Source: Microbacteriaceae bacterium (GTDB lineage: Bacteria; Actinomycetota; Actinomycetes; Actinomycetales; Microbacteriaceae). From it: a stretch of 64,000 nucleotides of DNA. The notes below the pieces were generated by a model. That model was not told where the DNA came from, did not search any database, and saw only the letters and a program-made list of their open reading frames with translations. Below, one piece after another: positions 1-9,849 of this stretch. A program made the translations under genes and the position numbers. The stretch lies in contig JAODAR010000007.1 in assembly GCA_025463545.1 (NCBI GenBank), forward strand, positions 1-64,000. The letters run 5' to 3'. Every line of letters starts with the position of its first letter. Position 1 is the stretch's first letter.

Positions 1-694
1 GGGTAAAGATGTTGCGCAAATTGACCAGCATGGTCTCGCGCTTTTCCGCCGGCCGCAAAAATTCGACCTTGTCGAGTTCGCGGACCAGATTGTCGAAGAA
101 CGCCTGCATCTGGTGCTGCGAGGCGGGTTCGGAATGCTCCGGCATCGCGAACGGCAGCGCGCCTGCGGTCGACAGCTTGAACCATTCATAGCCCACCAGG
201 AGCACCGCCTGCGCCAGATTCAACGACGCAAAACCGGGATTGACCGGGAAGGTGATGATGCGGTTGGCGAGCGCCACCTCCTCGTTCTGCAGGCCGTAGC
301 GCTCGCGCCCGAACAGGATGCCGACCTTGCCGCCTCCGGCAATGCCGGCCACGATCTCCTGCGCCGCGGCTTCCGGGCCGACAACCGGCTTGGCCTGGTC
401 ATGGGCGCGCGCGGTGGTGGCGAATAGCAGCGTGCAGTCGGCGACCGCGGCTTCGACGGTGTCGAACAATTCGACGCGGTCGAGGATGTGGTCGGCGCCG
501 GACGCCGCGCGGCGCGCCTGCACGTTGGGCCAGCCGTCGCGCGGCTTGACGATGCGCAGCCGCGTCAGCCCGAAATTGCCCATCGCGCGCGCGGCCATGC
601 CGATGTTCTCGCCAAGCTGCGGCTCGACCAGCACCACGACGGGGCCGGCCAATTCGCTATGTTCCTTGGTCTTGTCGGTGCCCGAACCGGACAT
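1..694 (-). CDS. TrmJ-type SPOUT RNA methyltransferase (3'-truncated by window edge)
   Basis: This gene runs off the left edge, so its C-terminus is missing; 231 codons are visible from the ATG at 694. The protein would transfer a methyl group from SAM to the 2'-OH of an RNA nucleotide. TrmJ acts on position 32 of some tRNAs. The three SPOUT (TrmH group 1) motifs are in order: GENIGMAARAMGNFG near residues 29-43, FGRERYGLQNEEV near 125-138, and NPGFASLNLAQAVLL near 148-163. The sequence style is alphaproteobacterial (Rhizobiales), unlike everything after about 3.3 kb. The family is fairly clear. The exact target (tRNA versus rRNA) is not, because the helical C-terminal domain is incomplete. 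Confidence 0.85.
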   Translation of the reverse strand, partial: MSGSGTDKTKEHSELAGPVVVLVEPQLGENIGMAARAMGNFGLTRLRIVKPRDGWPNVQARRAASGADHILDRVELFDTVEAAVADCTLLFATTARAHDQAKPVVGPEAAAQEIVAGIAGGGKVGILFGRERYGLQNEEVALANRIITFPVNPGFASLNLAQAVLLVGYEWFKLSTAGALPFAMPEHSEPASQHQMQAFFDNLVRELDKVEFLRPAEKRETMLVNLRNIFT

Positions 695-1018
695 GGCATT
701 TCACTTTCTGATTCAACGTCTGAAGATATTGAATCAGCCTTTGAAGGGTTTGATCCAACACCTCATCGCAATGCTCGGTGACCGCCAAATTCTTGAGCGA
801 ATACAAGATAGTTAGCGGCGCTTCTGAAGGTAGGCAGCCCGCGCGCGGGCGTTCGAACTGCAGCCCTACGACGAATTGCGCTGAGATGCCAGATGCGGCC
901 TGTTGCCTGCCGCCTTCGGGACCGGATGTCGGCTGGTTCCGCCGGCCTGCGCCGCTGAATTGCCGGCCTCCGCCGGGGCGGCTAGTGTGCCGCTCCCGCG
1001 AATGACCCCGTAGCCTTC
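695..1018. other. Intergenic gap, no gene seen
   Basis: This 324-base gap separates the divergent methyltransferase and carbamoyltransferase genes. I see no convincing coding frame, RNA gene or strong hairpin. It should hold both promoters. The first half (about 700-830) is more AT-rich than its surroundings, which fits a promoter region, but I cannot assign -35/-10 boxes with confidence. Confidence 0.5.
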
Positions 1019-2743
1019 ATGCCGCAGCTTATCCTCAGCGTCCACTCCGGCGTCCATGACGCCGCCGCCGCCGTGTTTGAAGATTACGATCTGAAGGCGG
1101 CCGTGTCGCTGGAGCGGCTGACCCGGCGCAAGAGCGATGGCAGCGTTCATCCCGACGCCGCCATCGACGAGGTGCTGTCCATCGCGGGCGCGACCCGGCG
1201 CGACGTCGATGTCGTCGCCACTAGCCGCGCGATGTTTCCCAAGACCTACTTCCCCCGCCTCGGCGGCCTGCGCTGGTTGCGCGAGCAGTATCGCAGCCGG
1301 GTCGGCAAGGATCGCCTGCTGCTCGCGGCCGAACAGCATCGCTACCGCGCGCCGCGGGCGGAGGACGTGTTCGACGCGGCGGCGTGGCGGCGCGACGGCG
1401 GTTTCCGCGACGACACCAACGTCCATTTTTACAACCACCACGAGGCGCACGCGCTGCCCACTCTGTTCTACAGCCCGTGGCCGGATGCGCTGCTGGTGAC
1501 GGCCGACGGCGGCGGCGACAATGTCAATTACAGCTACCGGCATTTCGCCGATGGCCGCCTGACCACGGCGTATGGCGGCGAGGATTGCCTGTTCCTGCCC
1601 AATCCCGTGGACAGCCTGGGCCACGCCTACAGCGCGGCGACCAAGTCGCTCGGATTTCGGCCCAACCGGCACGAGGGCAAGCTGACCGGGCTGGCGGCGA
1701 TGGGACAGCCTGCGGTGGCCGATGTGATCGCCGGATATTTTTCCGTGGCTTCCGACGGACGTATCCAGTCCGGCTTTCGCAGCTATCACCAGATGAACGC
1801 GCTGATGCGCCGGCTGGCCAGGCAGGCCGGCCGGGAGGATTTCGCGGCGTCGATCCAGAAGGTGCTGGAGGACACCATGCTGCTGTCGCTGCAACGTCTG
1901 TTGCAGCATTATCCGGCGCGCCATCTCGGCCTGTCCGGCGGCGTGTTCGCGAACGTCAAGCTCAACCGCCTGCTCGCCGAGCAACTGCCGATCGACGAAC
2001 TCTTCATTTTTCCGGCGATGGGCGACGACGGCCTGCCGATCGGCGGCGCGCTGTCCTACCTGATGCAGCGCGACGGCCTCGCGCTTTGGCTCGAGCGCCG
2101 CCGCGATCTCGGCACCGTCTATCTCGGCCGCGATTTCCAGGCGAACCTCGACCGCGGCATCGAGGCCACGCCGGGCATTTTTCGCGTCGATGAGGCGCCG
2201 GTCGATGGCGCGGTGAAGCGGCTGGTGGCCGGCGAGATCGGCGCGATCTACAATGGCCGGATGGAATATGGCCCGCGCGCGCTGGGCGCCCGGACCATCC
2301 TCGCCAATCCGGCGCGGCGCGGCACCCACGACCTCTTGAACGAACGGCTGAGCCGTTCCGAATTCATGCCGTTCGCCCCGGTGATCACCGCCGAACGCGC
2401 CGCCGAGGTGTTCGACGTCAACCCCGTCAATGCGCGGGCCTGCCGCTACATGACCATCGCCTGCGATGTGCGGCCAGAGTGGCGCGACCGCATCCCGGCC
2501 GTGGTCCATGTCGACGGATCGGCGCGACCGCAGGTGATCGCGCGCGCGGACAATCCGCTGTATTACGACATCGTCGAGGGCTTTGCGCAGGCCAGCGGAT
2601 TGCCGGTGCTGGTCAACACCAGCTTCAACGTCCACGAGGAACCCATCGTCAACACCCCGGAGGAAGCGCTGCGGGCGCTATTGGACGGGCGGATCGACTT
2701 CCTGGTGACCACCGGCGGCCTGTATCGGCGCGAACCGACGTAA
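1019..2743 (+). CDS. Carbamoyltransferase, NodU/CmcH family
   Basis: This 574-residue protein has the two-part architecture of the NodU/TobZ/CmcH O-carbamoyltransferases. The N-terminal Kae1-like ASKHA fold makes carbamoyl-adenylate from carbamoyl phosphate and ATP; the C-terminal YrdC-like domain transfers carbamoyl to an acceptor hydroxyl. Visible motifs are NHHEAHA near residues 138-144 (metal/nucleotide site), TADGGGDN near 160, LSGGVFANVKLN near 303, and in the C-terminal half MEYGPRALGARTILA near 417-431 and LVNTSFNVHEEP near 532-543. Length is normal for the family. The acceptor cannot be told from sequence: Nod factor, an antibiotic or a surface glycan are all possible. No nod or antibiotic genes are nearby. 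It belongs to the alphaproteobacterial-looking segment. Confidence 0.85.
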   Translation: MPQLILSVHSGVHDAAAAVFEDYDLKAAVSLERLTRRKSDGSVHPDAAIDEVLSIAGATRRDVDVVATSRAMFPKTYFPRLGGLRWLREQYRSRVGKDRLLLAAEQHRYRAPRAEDVFDAAAWRRDGGFRDDTNVHFYNHHEAHALPTLFYSPWPDALLVTADGGGDNVNYSYRHFADGRLTTAYGGEDCLFLPNPVDSLGHAYSAATKSLGFRPNRHEGKLTGLAAMGQPAVADVIAGYFSVASDGRIQSGFRSYHQMNALMRRLARQAGREDFAASIQKVLEDTMLLSLQRLLQHYPARHLGLSGGVFANVKLNRLLAEQLPIDELFIFPAMGDDGLPIGGALSYLMQRDGLALWLERRRDLGTVYLGRDFQANLDRGIEATPGIFRVDEAPVDGAVKRLVAGEIGAIYNGRMEYGPRALGARTILANPARRGTHDLLNERLSRSEFMPFAPVITAERAAEVFDVNPVNARACRYMTIACDVRPEWRDRIPAVVHVDGSARPQVIARADNPLYYDIVEGFAQASGLPVLVNTSFNVHEEPIVNTPEEALRALLDGRIDFLVTTGGLYRREPT

Positions 2744-2906
2744 CGGCACGGCCCCCGGTACGCGACCAGAACCGCCACCCAACCCGCGTTTCGAGCCAAA
2801 ATTTGGACCGAAATGGCATAGCGCCTTGGCTTTCGCCGGGTGCAGCGCGGTGCTATAGCCCCCTCACATCATCCTGTCCCGCAACGTGCTCAAAGGCCCG
2901 ACATCC

Positions 2907-4121
2907 ATGGCAAAAATCAAGGTAACCAATCCCGTCGTCGAACTCGATGGCGACGAGATGACCCGGATAATCTGGCAGTACATCAAGGACAAGCTGATCA
3001 ACCCCTTCCTTGACATCGATCTGCAGTATTACGACCTCGGGATGGAATACCGCGACAAGACCGACGACCAGGTCACCATCGATGCCGCCCACGCCATCAA
3101 GAAGGTCGGCGTTGGCGTCAAGTGCGCCACCATCACCCCGGACGAAGCCCGCGTGAAGGAATTCGGCCTCAAGCAGATGTGGAAGTCGCCGAACGGCACC
3201 ATCCGCAACATCCTCGGCGGGGTGGTTTTCCGCGAGCCCATCATCTGCAAGAACGTGCCGCGGCTGGTGCCGGGCTGGACCAAGCCGATCATCATCGGCC
3301 GTCACGCCTTCGGCGACCAGTACCGCGCCACAGACTTCCGCTTCGAGGGCGAAGGCACCCTCACCATGACGTTCACCCCCAAGGACGGCGGCGAGCCGCA
3401 GTCGTTCGAGGTGTTCCAGTCGCCGGGCAGTGGCGTGGCCATGGGTATGTACAACCTCGACGACTCGATCCGCGAATTCGCCCGCGCTTCGCTCAACTAT
3501 GGCCTCGACCGCAACTACCCCGTCTACCTGTCCACCAAGAACACCATCCTCAAGGCTTACGACGGTCGGTTCAAGGACCTGTTCCAGGAGGTCTTCGACG
3601 CCGAGTTCAAGGGCAAGTTCGAGGAAGCCGGACTCACGTACGAGCACCGCCTGATCGACGACATGGTCGCATCCGCCATGAAGTGGGAGGGCGGCTACGT
3701 CTGGGCCTGCAAGAACTACGACGGCGACGTGCAGTCGGACACCGTGGCGCAGGGCTTCGGTTCGCTCGGCCTGATGACGAGTGTGCTCGCCACACCGGAC
3801 GGCAAGGTCGTCGAGGCGGAGGCTGCCCACGGCACGGTGACCCGCCACTACCGCCAGCACCAGCAGGGCAAGCCCACCTCGACCAACCCGATCGCGTCGA
3901 TCTACGCCTGGACCCGTGGGCTCGCCCACCGGGGCAAGCTGGACAACAACACGGCCCTGATCGAGTTCTCGCACACCCTCGAAGACGTGGTCATCAAGAC
4001 GGTGGAGAGCGGCAAGATGACCAAGGACCTGGCCCTCCTCGTGGGACCGGACCAGGGCTACCTCACCACCGAGGAGTTCCTCGGCGCGCTCGCCGAGAAC
4101 CTGCAGGCCCGCCTGGCGTAG
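2907..4121 (+). CDS. icd: NADP-dependent isocitrate dehydrogenase (apparent two-organism chimera)
   Basis: The product oxidatively decarboxylates isocitrate to 2-oxoglutarate in the TCA cycle, reducing NADP. The 404-residue length and motifs ([12 protein letters not shown] near 95-106, the conserved [13 protein letters not shown] near 132-144, [19 protein letters not shown] near 270-288) fit the short homodimeric eukaryote-like NADP-IDH family. I chose the ATG at 2907 because MAKIKV is the usual N-terminus; an upstream in-frame GTG (2886) lacks support. Residues 1 to about 115 look rhizobial. From about residue 140 ([21 protein letters not shown]) onward it looks like Microbacteriaceae IDH. 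The reading frame is open throughout because the switch falls in a nearly invariant block. A functional protein is possible, but the gene probably does not exist in this form in either organism. Confidence 0.9.
   Translation: MAKIKVTNPVVELDGDEMTRIIWQYIKDKLINPFLDIDLQYYDLGMEYRDKTDDQVTIDAAHAIKKVGVGVKCATITPDEARVKEFGLKQMWKSPNGTIRNILGGVVFREPIICKNVPRLVPGWTKPIIIGRHAFGDQYRATDFRFEGEGTLTMTFTPKDGGEPQSFEVFQSPGSGVAMGMYNLDDSIREFARASLNYGLDRNYPVYLSTKNTILKAYDGRFKDLFQEVFDAEFKGKFEEAGLTYEHRLIDDMVASAMKWEGGYVWACKNYDGDVQSDTVAQGFGSLGLMTSVLATPDGKVVEAEAAHGTVTRHYRQHQQGKPTSTNPIASIYAWTRGLAHRGKLDNNTALIEFSHTLEDVVIKTVESGKMTKDLALLVGPDQGYLTTEEFLGALAENLQARLA
3240..3335. other. Probable chimeric join between two genomes
   Basis: Taxonomic signal changes here from alphaproteobacterial (upstream genes and IDH N-terminus) to actinobacterial (IDH C-terminus and all later genes). 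The bases encode the most conserved part of IDH ([20 protein letters not shown]), where two GC-rich genomes can share long identical k-mers. The boundary cannot be placed more exactly by eye. Confidence 0.65.
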
Positions 4122-4142
4122 CCCCGCAGCATCCTTCCGATA

Positions 4143-4172
4143 GGCCCCGACCCCCCTGTGGTCGGGGCCTTT
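4143..4172 (+). terminator. Terminator of icd
   Basis: A perfect 9-bp stem (GGCCCCGAC at 4143-4151, GTCGGGGCC at 4161-4169) with a 9-base loop is followed by TTT, 22 bases after the icd stop. This is a good intrinsic terminator for a high-GC actinobacterium. The next ~250 bases, up to the protease gene, hold no other gene that I can see. Confidence 0.75.
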
Positions 4173-4421
4173 CGCGTTCCCCAGTCCCGCGAAAAGGCAG
4201 TAGTTGCGGTTATCGGGCGCGGATAGGCGCCACGAGTCCGTTCTCGGCGAGAAGAAGTCACGAGAAAGAAGTCGCGCGGCGCGGGTTTCTCTCTACCCCT
4301 AGTCGAGGGGCGAATCACTGCGCTATGTTCAGCATCACGTTGCGTCCCCGAACGGGGGCAGGACGTTTCACGAAACCCTCTCGGATTGGACACGTTCTTG
4401 AGCTCATACATTCGGCGGCTG

Positions 4422-7400
4422 ATGTCTCCGCCGGCAGCACGGCGAGTACCCCTCGCATCGTTCCGTGGCGCTACAGCCGCCACACTCACCGTCGGTCTGG
4501 TCGCCACAGCGGCCCTCATCGGCGGAACCGGAGCAGCCTTCGCGGCGCCCACCAACTCCGTGATACCGGGCATCACCCAGCCGGTCACCGAGTTCACCGC
4601 CGGGCGCTACATCGTCACGCTGGCCGACGACGCCGTCGCCACGTACGACGGCGGCGTCAACGGGTTCGCTGCCACCGCGCCGGGCGCGGGCAAGAAGTTG
4701 AATGCTCAGAGCCGAGCCGCAGAGAACTATTCCGACTTCCTGCACAAGCAGCAGAAAGAGGTCGCGGCATCCGTTGACGCCTCAATCGACTATTCCTACA
4801 CGCTCGCCCTGAACGGCTTCTCCGCCGACCTCACCGCCGCCCAGGCGGCCGAACTGTCGGCGAAGAAGAACGTGGCGGCCGTTACGCCGGATGCGATGGG
4901 CCAGATCACGGCCGTCCCGTCCACCGACTTCCTCGGACTCTCGGGCCCGAACGGCGTCTGGGCCGGCGTGGGCGGACCGGAGCATGCCGGCGAGGGCGTG
5001 GTCATCGGCATGATCGACACCGGCATCGCCCCGGAGAACCCCTCCTTCGCCGGGTCGAAGCTCGGCACCACTCCGGGCGCGGAACCGTACCTCGATGGCA
5101 AGACCATCACCTACCAGAAGAGTGATGGGTCGACCTTCCACGGCGTCTGCACCACAGGCGTGCAGTTCACCGCGGACGACTGCTCCACCAAGATCGTGGG
5201 CGCACGCTACTTCGTCAGCGGTTTCGGTGCCGACCGCATCGGCGGTGTCGACGTCGGCGAATACCTCTCCCCACGTGACGGCGACGGCCACGGTTCACAC
5301 ACCGCCTCGACCGCCGGGGGCAACCACGACGTGCGGGCGACGGTCGGCGGCCTTGACTACGGCCTCATCTCCGGTGTGGCCCCTGCGGCCAGGATCGCGG
5401 CCTACAAAGTCTGCTGGTCCGGCCCTGATCCGACCGTCAGCACCGACGACGGATGCGCCAACTCCGACAGCCTGGCCGCGATCGACCAGGCCGTCGCCGA
5501 CGGCGTTGACGTGATCAACTACTCCATCGGTTCGGCGAGCGGCGCCACCAGCACGGTGTCGCCGACGGACCAGGCGTTCCTCGGCGCGGCAGCGGCCGGC
5601 ATTTTCGTGGCCGCCTCCGCCGGGAACTCCGGACCCGGCGCATCCACGCTCGACAACGTGTCGCCGTGGATCACCACCGTCGCGGCCAGCACGATCCCGA
5701 GCTACGAGGCCACGGCCACGCTCGGCGATGGCGCCGCGTTCGCCGGTGCTTCGATCACCGTCGACCGCACCCCCGGGGCCCCTGAACTGAGCGGTCCGCT
5801 GGTGCGCGGCGACCTGGTTGCAGTGGCCGGCCATGACCCGGCCGACGCGCTCCTGTGCGCGCCTGACTCCCTGGATCCGGCGAAGGTAGCCGGGAAGATC
5901 GTGTTCTGCCAGCGCGGGGTGTATGACCGGGTGGCAAAGTCCGCTGAAGTCCTGCGCGCCGGAGGCATCGGCATGCTGCTGGTGAACAAGACCCCGAGCT
6001 CGATCGACACTGACCTGCACTCCGTGCCGACGATCCACCTGAACGCGGAGTTCTGGGACGCGACCTACGCCTACGCGGCAACGCCGGGCGCCACGGTGAC
6101 GTTCTCACCAGGCAACTCCACCGGGATCACCCCGCCCGTCCCCCAGGTTGCCGGGTTCTCCTCTCGGGGTCCGGTCGCCGTCGACGGCGGTGACCTGCTG
6201 AAGCCCGACATCACGGCGCCCGGTGTGGCGATCCTCGCCGACGCCGCCAACCCGGAAGGCGGAGAGCCGGCCTTCCAGTTCATCTCCGGAACGTCGATGG
6301 CCTCTCCGCACATCGCCGGACTTGCTGCGCTGTACCTCGGGAAGCGACCCAACGCCACGCCCGCCGAGGTGAAGTCGGCCATGATGACGACCGCCTACAA
6401 CACGGTCGACGAGAGCGGTGCCGAGGTCACCGACCCGTTCGCGCAGGGCGCCGGACACGTCGACCCGACGAAGTACTTCGAACCGGGCCTGCTGTACCTC
6501 AACGGAACCGCTGACTGGCTGTCCTACATCCAGGGCATCGGTTACGACGTGGGGGTGGATCCCATCGATCCGAGCAACCTGAACCTGCCGTCGATCGCGA
6601 TCGGTGCACTGACCGGACCGGAGACGATCACCCGCACGGTGACCTCGACCCAGGCCGGCACCTTCACCGCGCGGCCGATCAACATGCCCGGGATCGACGC
6701 CGTCGTCTCGCCGTCGACCCTCGAGTTCACGGGTCCAGGTGAAACGGCAAGCTACACGGTGACGTTCAGCCGAACCGACGCCCCTCTTGACCAGTACGCC
6801 ACCGGCGCGCTGGACTGGGTGAGCACAGGCAGCAACGGCGCCACCGTGGTGCACAGCCCCATCGCCGTTCAGCCCGTCACGCTGGTCGCTCCGGACTCGG
6901 TATCGGGAACTGGTGTCAACGGTTCCGTTGACGTGTCGATAACCCCGGGCGGCAACGGGGACATCCCGCTCGCACTCAGCGGCCTCGCCGCAGGTGTGCA
7001 CCAGGCAGACCCCGCTGACCCGGCGAACCCCCACACCGGGTCGGGCACCGCAACCGACGAGTTCAGCTATCAGGTCGAGGTGCCGGCCAACACTCAACTG
7101 GCCCGGTTCGACGTGAACTCGGTGGACGACACTGCGGACCTCGACCTGACCGTCTACCTGCTGGATGGAGACGGGGGAGCCCCGGTGGCCGGCTGGCAGT
7201 CGGCCACGGCTCGGGCCGATGAATCCGTCGACATCCCGTCACCCGAAGCAGGTTTCTACCGCGTCGATGTTTCCGTCTTCAGCGGAACGACGGCGTTCGA
7301 CGTGACCACGTTCGCGCTGATGCCGGGGGCGGGTGACGGAGCGTTCAGCGCCACCCCGGCGGTGATCGCCGGCGAGCAGGGAGTTCCGGCGACCTACACG

Positions 7401-8060
7401 CTGTCCTGGAGCGGTCTCGCACCCAAGACGCAATACCTCGGCGTGGTCGGCTACGGCGATACCGGGCTGGCAACGGTGCTCACGGTGCAGTCCGGTGAAG
7501 CGCCGGCGCCGAACGCGCCCGTGAACACCACCCCGCCGACGATCACCGGAAACCCGTCGATCGGAAGCACGCTCACCGCAAACCCCGGCCAGTGGGACAC
7601 CGAGGGCCTGGCGTTCAGCTACCAGTGGCAGTCGAACGGGGTCGATATCGCGGGCGCGACGACGGCCACGTACCGCACGACCAAGGCCGACGGCGGCGCC
7701 ACCCTCACCGTTGTGGTGACCGCGTCGAAGGACGGCCTGCCGTCCGCCTCGGCGACATCGGCCGGCGTGACCGTGAAGTACGACGCCAAGGTCACGCTCT
7801 CGCTGAGCAAGCACGTCGCCTTCTCCTGGCAGAGGGTCACCCTCAAGGTGGCTGTCACCTCGAAGGGCACCATCTCCGGCACGGTGGACGTGAAAGTGGG
7901 CAGCAAGCACTATGACGTGGCACTGGATGCGAAGGGCACCGGTTCGCTGACGCTGCCGAAGCTCAGCCGCGGCCTGTACCCGGTGACCGCGTCGTACGCG
8001 GGAAGCGACACGGTGTCGGCGGCGAAGAGCCCCTCCAGCGTGCTCTGGATCGCGTACTAG
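4422..8060 (+). CDS. Secreted subtilisin-like serine protease (S8) with PA insert and Ig-like repeats
   Basis: This is a large extracellular subtilase of about 1212 residues. I prefer the ATG at 4422, which gives a clean Sec signal peptide (Arg-rich start, hydrophobic core, AFA cleavage near residue 41); TTG codons at 4386 and 4398 are alternatives. An inhibitor_I9-type propeptide follows (about 50-150). The S8 triad is complete: Asp199 in MIDTG, His290 in DGHGSHTA, Ser625 in SGTSMASPH. A protease-associated domain is inserted between His and Ser (about 440-560). After the catalytic domain come an Fn3-like region (about 690-800), a PPC-like region (about 850-980), an Ig-like segment starting NTTPPTITG near 1030 and a C-terminal Ig3-type repeat. 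There is no LPxTG or terminal membrane helix, so the enzyme is probably released. It is monocistronic, between two hairpins. Its substrate is unknown. Confidence 0.9.
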   Translation: MSPPAARRVPLASFRGATAATLTVGLVATAALIGGTGAAFAAPTNSVIPGITQPVTEFTAGRYIVTLADDAVATYDGGVNGFAATAPGAGKKLNAQSRAAENYSDFLHKQQKEVAASVDASIDYSYTLALNGFSADLTAAQAAELSAKKNVAAVTPDAMGQITAVPSTDFLGLSGPNGVWAGVGGPEHAGEGVVIGMIDTGIAPENPSFAGSKLGTTPGAEPYLDGKTITYQKSDGSTFHGVCTTGVQFTADDCSTKIVGARYFVSGFGADRIGGVDVGEYLSPRDGDGHGSHTASTAGGNHDVRATVGGLDYGLISGVAPAARIAAYKVCWSGPDPTVSTDDGCANSDSLAAIDQAVADGVDVINYSIGSASGATSTVSPTDQAFLGAAAAGIFVAASAGNSGPGASTLDNVSPWITTVAASTIPSYEATATLGDGAAFAGASITVDRTPGAPELSGPLVRGDLVAVAGHDPADALLCAPDSLDPAKVAGKIVFCQRGVYDRVAKSAEVLRAGGIGMLLVNKTPSSIDTDLHSVPTIHLNAEFWDATYAYAATPGATVTFSPGNSTGITPPVPQVAGFSSRGPVAVDGGDLLKPDITAPGVAILADAANPEGGEPAFQFISGTSMASPHIAGLAALYLGKRPNATPAEVKSAMMTTAYNTVDESGAEVTDPFAQGAGHVDPTKYFEPGLLYLNGTADWLSYIQGIGYDVGVDPIDPSNLNLPSIAIGALTGPETITRTVTSTQAGTFTARPINMPGIDAVVSPSTLEFTGPGETASYTVTFSRTDAPLDQYATGALDWVSTGSNGATVVHSPIAVQPVTLVAPDSVSGTGVNGSVDVSITPGGNGDIPLALSGLAAGVHQADPADPANPHTGSGTATDEFSYQVEVPANTQLARFDVNSVDDTADLDLTVYLLDGDGGAPVAGWQSATARADESVDIPSPEAGFYRVDVSVFSGTTAFDVTTFALMPGAGDGAFSATPAVIAGEQGVPATYTLSWSGLAPKTQYLGVVGYGDTGLATVLTVQSGEAPAPNAPVNTTPPTITGNPSIGSTLTANPGQWDTEGLAFSYQWQSNGVDIAGATTATYRTTKADGGATLTVVVTASKDGLPSASATSAGVTVKYDAKVTLSLSKHVAFSWQRVTLKVAVTSKGTISGTVDVKVGSKHYDVALDAKGTGSLTLPKLSRGLYPVTASYAGSDTVSAAKSPSSVLWIAY

Positions 8061-8073
8061 CAGCCGTCCGATC

Positions 8074-8113
8074 GGCGAGCGGGAGGGGATGCGTGCATCA
8101 CCTCCCGCTCGCC
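8074..8113 (+). terminator. Hairpin after the protease gene
   Basis: A perfect 13-bp inverted repeat (GGCGAGCGGGAGG at 8074-8086, CCTCCCGCTCGCC at 8101-8113) with a 14-base loop starts 13 bases after the protease stop. It has no U-tract, as is common in actinobacteria. Confidence 0.65.
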
Positions 8114-8236
8114 GCATCCGCTCACCGGGTTCTCAAGCGCGCGGCCGGATGAAGACACCTTGCGCAGAGCCGGTTCGTAAGCTTTACTCACACCCATGAT
8201 GGCAACGGATGTCCCGGTCAGCGCGGCGGTCACGGG

Positions 8237-9790
8237 TTGAGCGCGGAGGCGGCACCCGTCGATCGGGCCCGACTTCGACGGAACATCGCAACCACCCTCC
8301 TCCCGGGATTCACCGGCACGAGCCTGCCCGACTGGCTGGCTGAGCGGCTGAGGAACGGCCTCGGCGGAGTGTGCGTGTTCGGACCGAACATCGTGTCCCG
8401 GGCGCATCTGCGGCAGCTCACCGACGCCATCCACGACGCGAATCCGCTTGCCGTGATCGCGATCGATGAGGAGGGCGGCGACGTCACCCGGCTCTACTAC
8501 GACTCCGGTTCGCCCTATCCGGGGAACGCGGTACTCGGACGGCTGGACGACGTCGACCAGACCGAATCCGTCGCCCGCCAGGTCGGATGGGAATTGCGCC
8601 GGGCTGGATGCACCCTCACCTTCGCACCGGACGTCGACGTCAATTCGAACCCGAACAACCCGGTGATCGGGGTGCGGAGTTTCGGCAGCGACCCGCACCG
8701 GGTCGCCGCCCACAGCGCGGCATGGGTGCGCGGTGTGCAGGCGACTGGGGTGGCAGCGAGCCCCAAGCACTTCCCGGGCCACGGCGACACCGCCCAGGAT
8801 TCCCACCTCGCCCTGCCGATCGTCGACGTGCCGCCGGCCACACTGCACGAGCGGGAACTGGTGCCCTTTGCCGCCGCCGTCGCCGCGGGCGCACAGGCTG
8901 TGATGACGTCGCACATCCTGTTGGCGCAGGTCGACCCGCTGAGTCCAGCGACCTTCTCGGCGCCGATCCTCCAGGGTCTGCTGCGCGGCGAACTGGGCTT
9001 CGACGGCGTGATCGTCAGCGACGCGCTCGACATGGCGGGCGCGAGCGGCGTGCGCGGCATCCCCGGCGCAGCCGTCTCGGCTCTCGTCGCCGGGTGCGAC
9101 CTGCTCTGCATCGGCACCGACAACACCGCCGCGCAGCTCGACGACATCGAGGCGGCCATCCTCGCTGCAGTCGACGGCGGCCGGCTCGATGAGGCACGGG
9201 TGACGGATGCCGCGGGCCGGGTTCTCCGACTGGCCACGGAGACCGCCGCACAGGCAGGCGCCATTCCGGTCCCCGGGTCTGCGGCGGCGGAGCCCGAATT
9301 CGACCTGCAGCTGGTGATCGACAGCTTCGAGCTCAACGCGCGCGCCAGGGAGTGGCTGGGGGCGGCGCCTGTCGCGTTCTGGGTCGTCCGCCTGGAACCG
9401 GTTGCGAACTTAGCGGTCGGTGTCGCCCCGTGGGGACCGTTCGCCGAACTGGCGGCGCACCCCGACGGGCGTCTCGCCGAGGCGTGGCGGAGCCACCCGG
9501 TCGTCACCTGCACCGCTCCGGCATCCGCCTCGCAGTCCCTGCCCGTGCCGGGCGACGCGCAACTGCTGCCGGCCGACGCCTCCCCGGTGCTGGTTATCGG
9601 CAGGGACAACCACCGACACGGCTTCGCCCGGGGCGTCATCGATGGGCTCCGGGCGGACGGCCGCCGGGTGCTCGCCGTCGACATGGGTTGGCCGTCTCAC
9701 GACCGCACCTATGCCGACATCGCGACATTCGGGGCTTCCCGGCTGGTCGGCAGGGCCCTGCTCGCGCTACTGATACCTGACCGTTTCTGA
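8237..9790 (+). CDS. Glycoside hydrolase family 3, beta-N-acetylhexosaminidase (NagZ-like)
   Basis: This is a GH3 enzyme of 517 residues, probably releasing terminal GlcNAc from chito- or muro-oligosaccharides. The catalytic barrel covers about 10-340, with the NagZ-class loop KHFPGHGDTAQDSH near residue 177 (His/Asp general acid-base) and the nucleophile Asp262 in VSDALDM. The C-terminal ~170 residues form an additional domain, which single-domain NagZ proteins lack. No signal peptide is seen, so it is probably cytoplasmic. The start is uncertain: the TTG at 8237 is the first usual start in frame. It overlaps the stop of a 14-codon leader-like frame (8196-8240), so translational coupling is possible. 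nagB follows 59 bases downstream, tying the enzyme to GlcNAc use or cell-wall recycling. Confidence 0.85.
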   Translation: MSAEAAPVDRARLRRNIATTLLPGFTGTSLPDWLAERLRNGLGGVCVFGPNIVSRAHLRQLTDAIHDANPLAVIAIDEEGGDVTRLYYDSGSPYPGNAVLGRLDDVDQTESVARQVGWELRRAGCTLTFAPDVDVNSNPNNPVIGVRSFGSDPHRVAAHSAAWVRGVQATGVAASPKHFPGHGDTAQDSHLALPIVDVPPATLHERELVPFAAAVAAGAQAVMTSHILLAQVDPLSPATFSAPILQGLLRGELGFDGVIVSDALDMAGASGVRGIPGAAVSALVAGCDLLCIGTDNTAAQLDDIEAAILAAVDGGRLDEARVTDAAGRVLRLATETAAQAGAIPVPGSAAAEPEFDLQLVIDSFELNARAREWLGAAPVAFWVVRLEPVANLAVGVAPWGPFAELAAHPDGRLAEAWRSHPVVTCTAPASASQSLPVPGDAQLLPADASPVLVIGRDNHRHGFARGVIDGLRADGRRVLAVDMGWPSHDRTYADIATFGASRLVGRALLALLIPDRF

Positions 9791-9849
9791 GCGGTGTGGG
9801 TAGCATTCTCTCAGCGGCATCGGTGCCGCGCAGGCGGGAGTGGTGCTGA

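Noticed and set aside
866..2635. Long minus-strand open frame (589 codons) opposite the carbamoyltransferase gene
   Set aside because: It mirrors codon positions of a clear family member, its translation is His/Arg/Ala-rich and matches no fold that I recognise.
2853..3974. Minus-strand frame opposite icd
   Set aside because: It is an antisense shadow of a highly conserved gene in GC-rich DNA.
8196..8240. 14-codon leader ORF before the GH3 gene as an independent gene
   Set aside because: It is too short to support; it is mentioned only as possible translational coupling.
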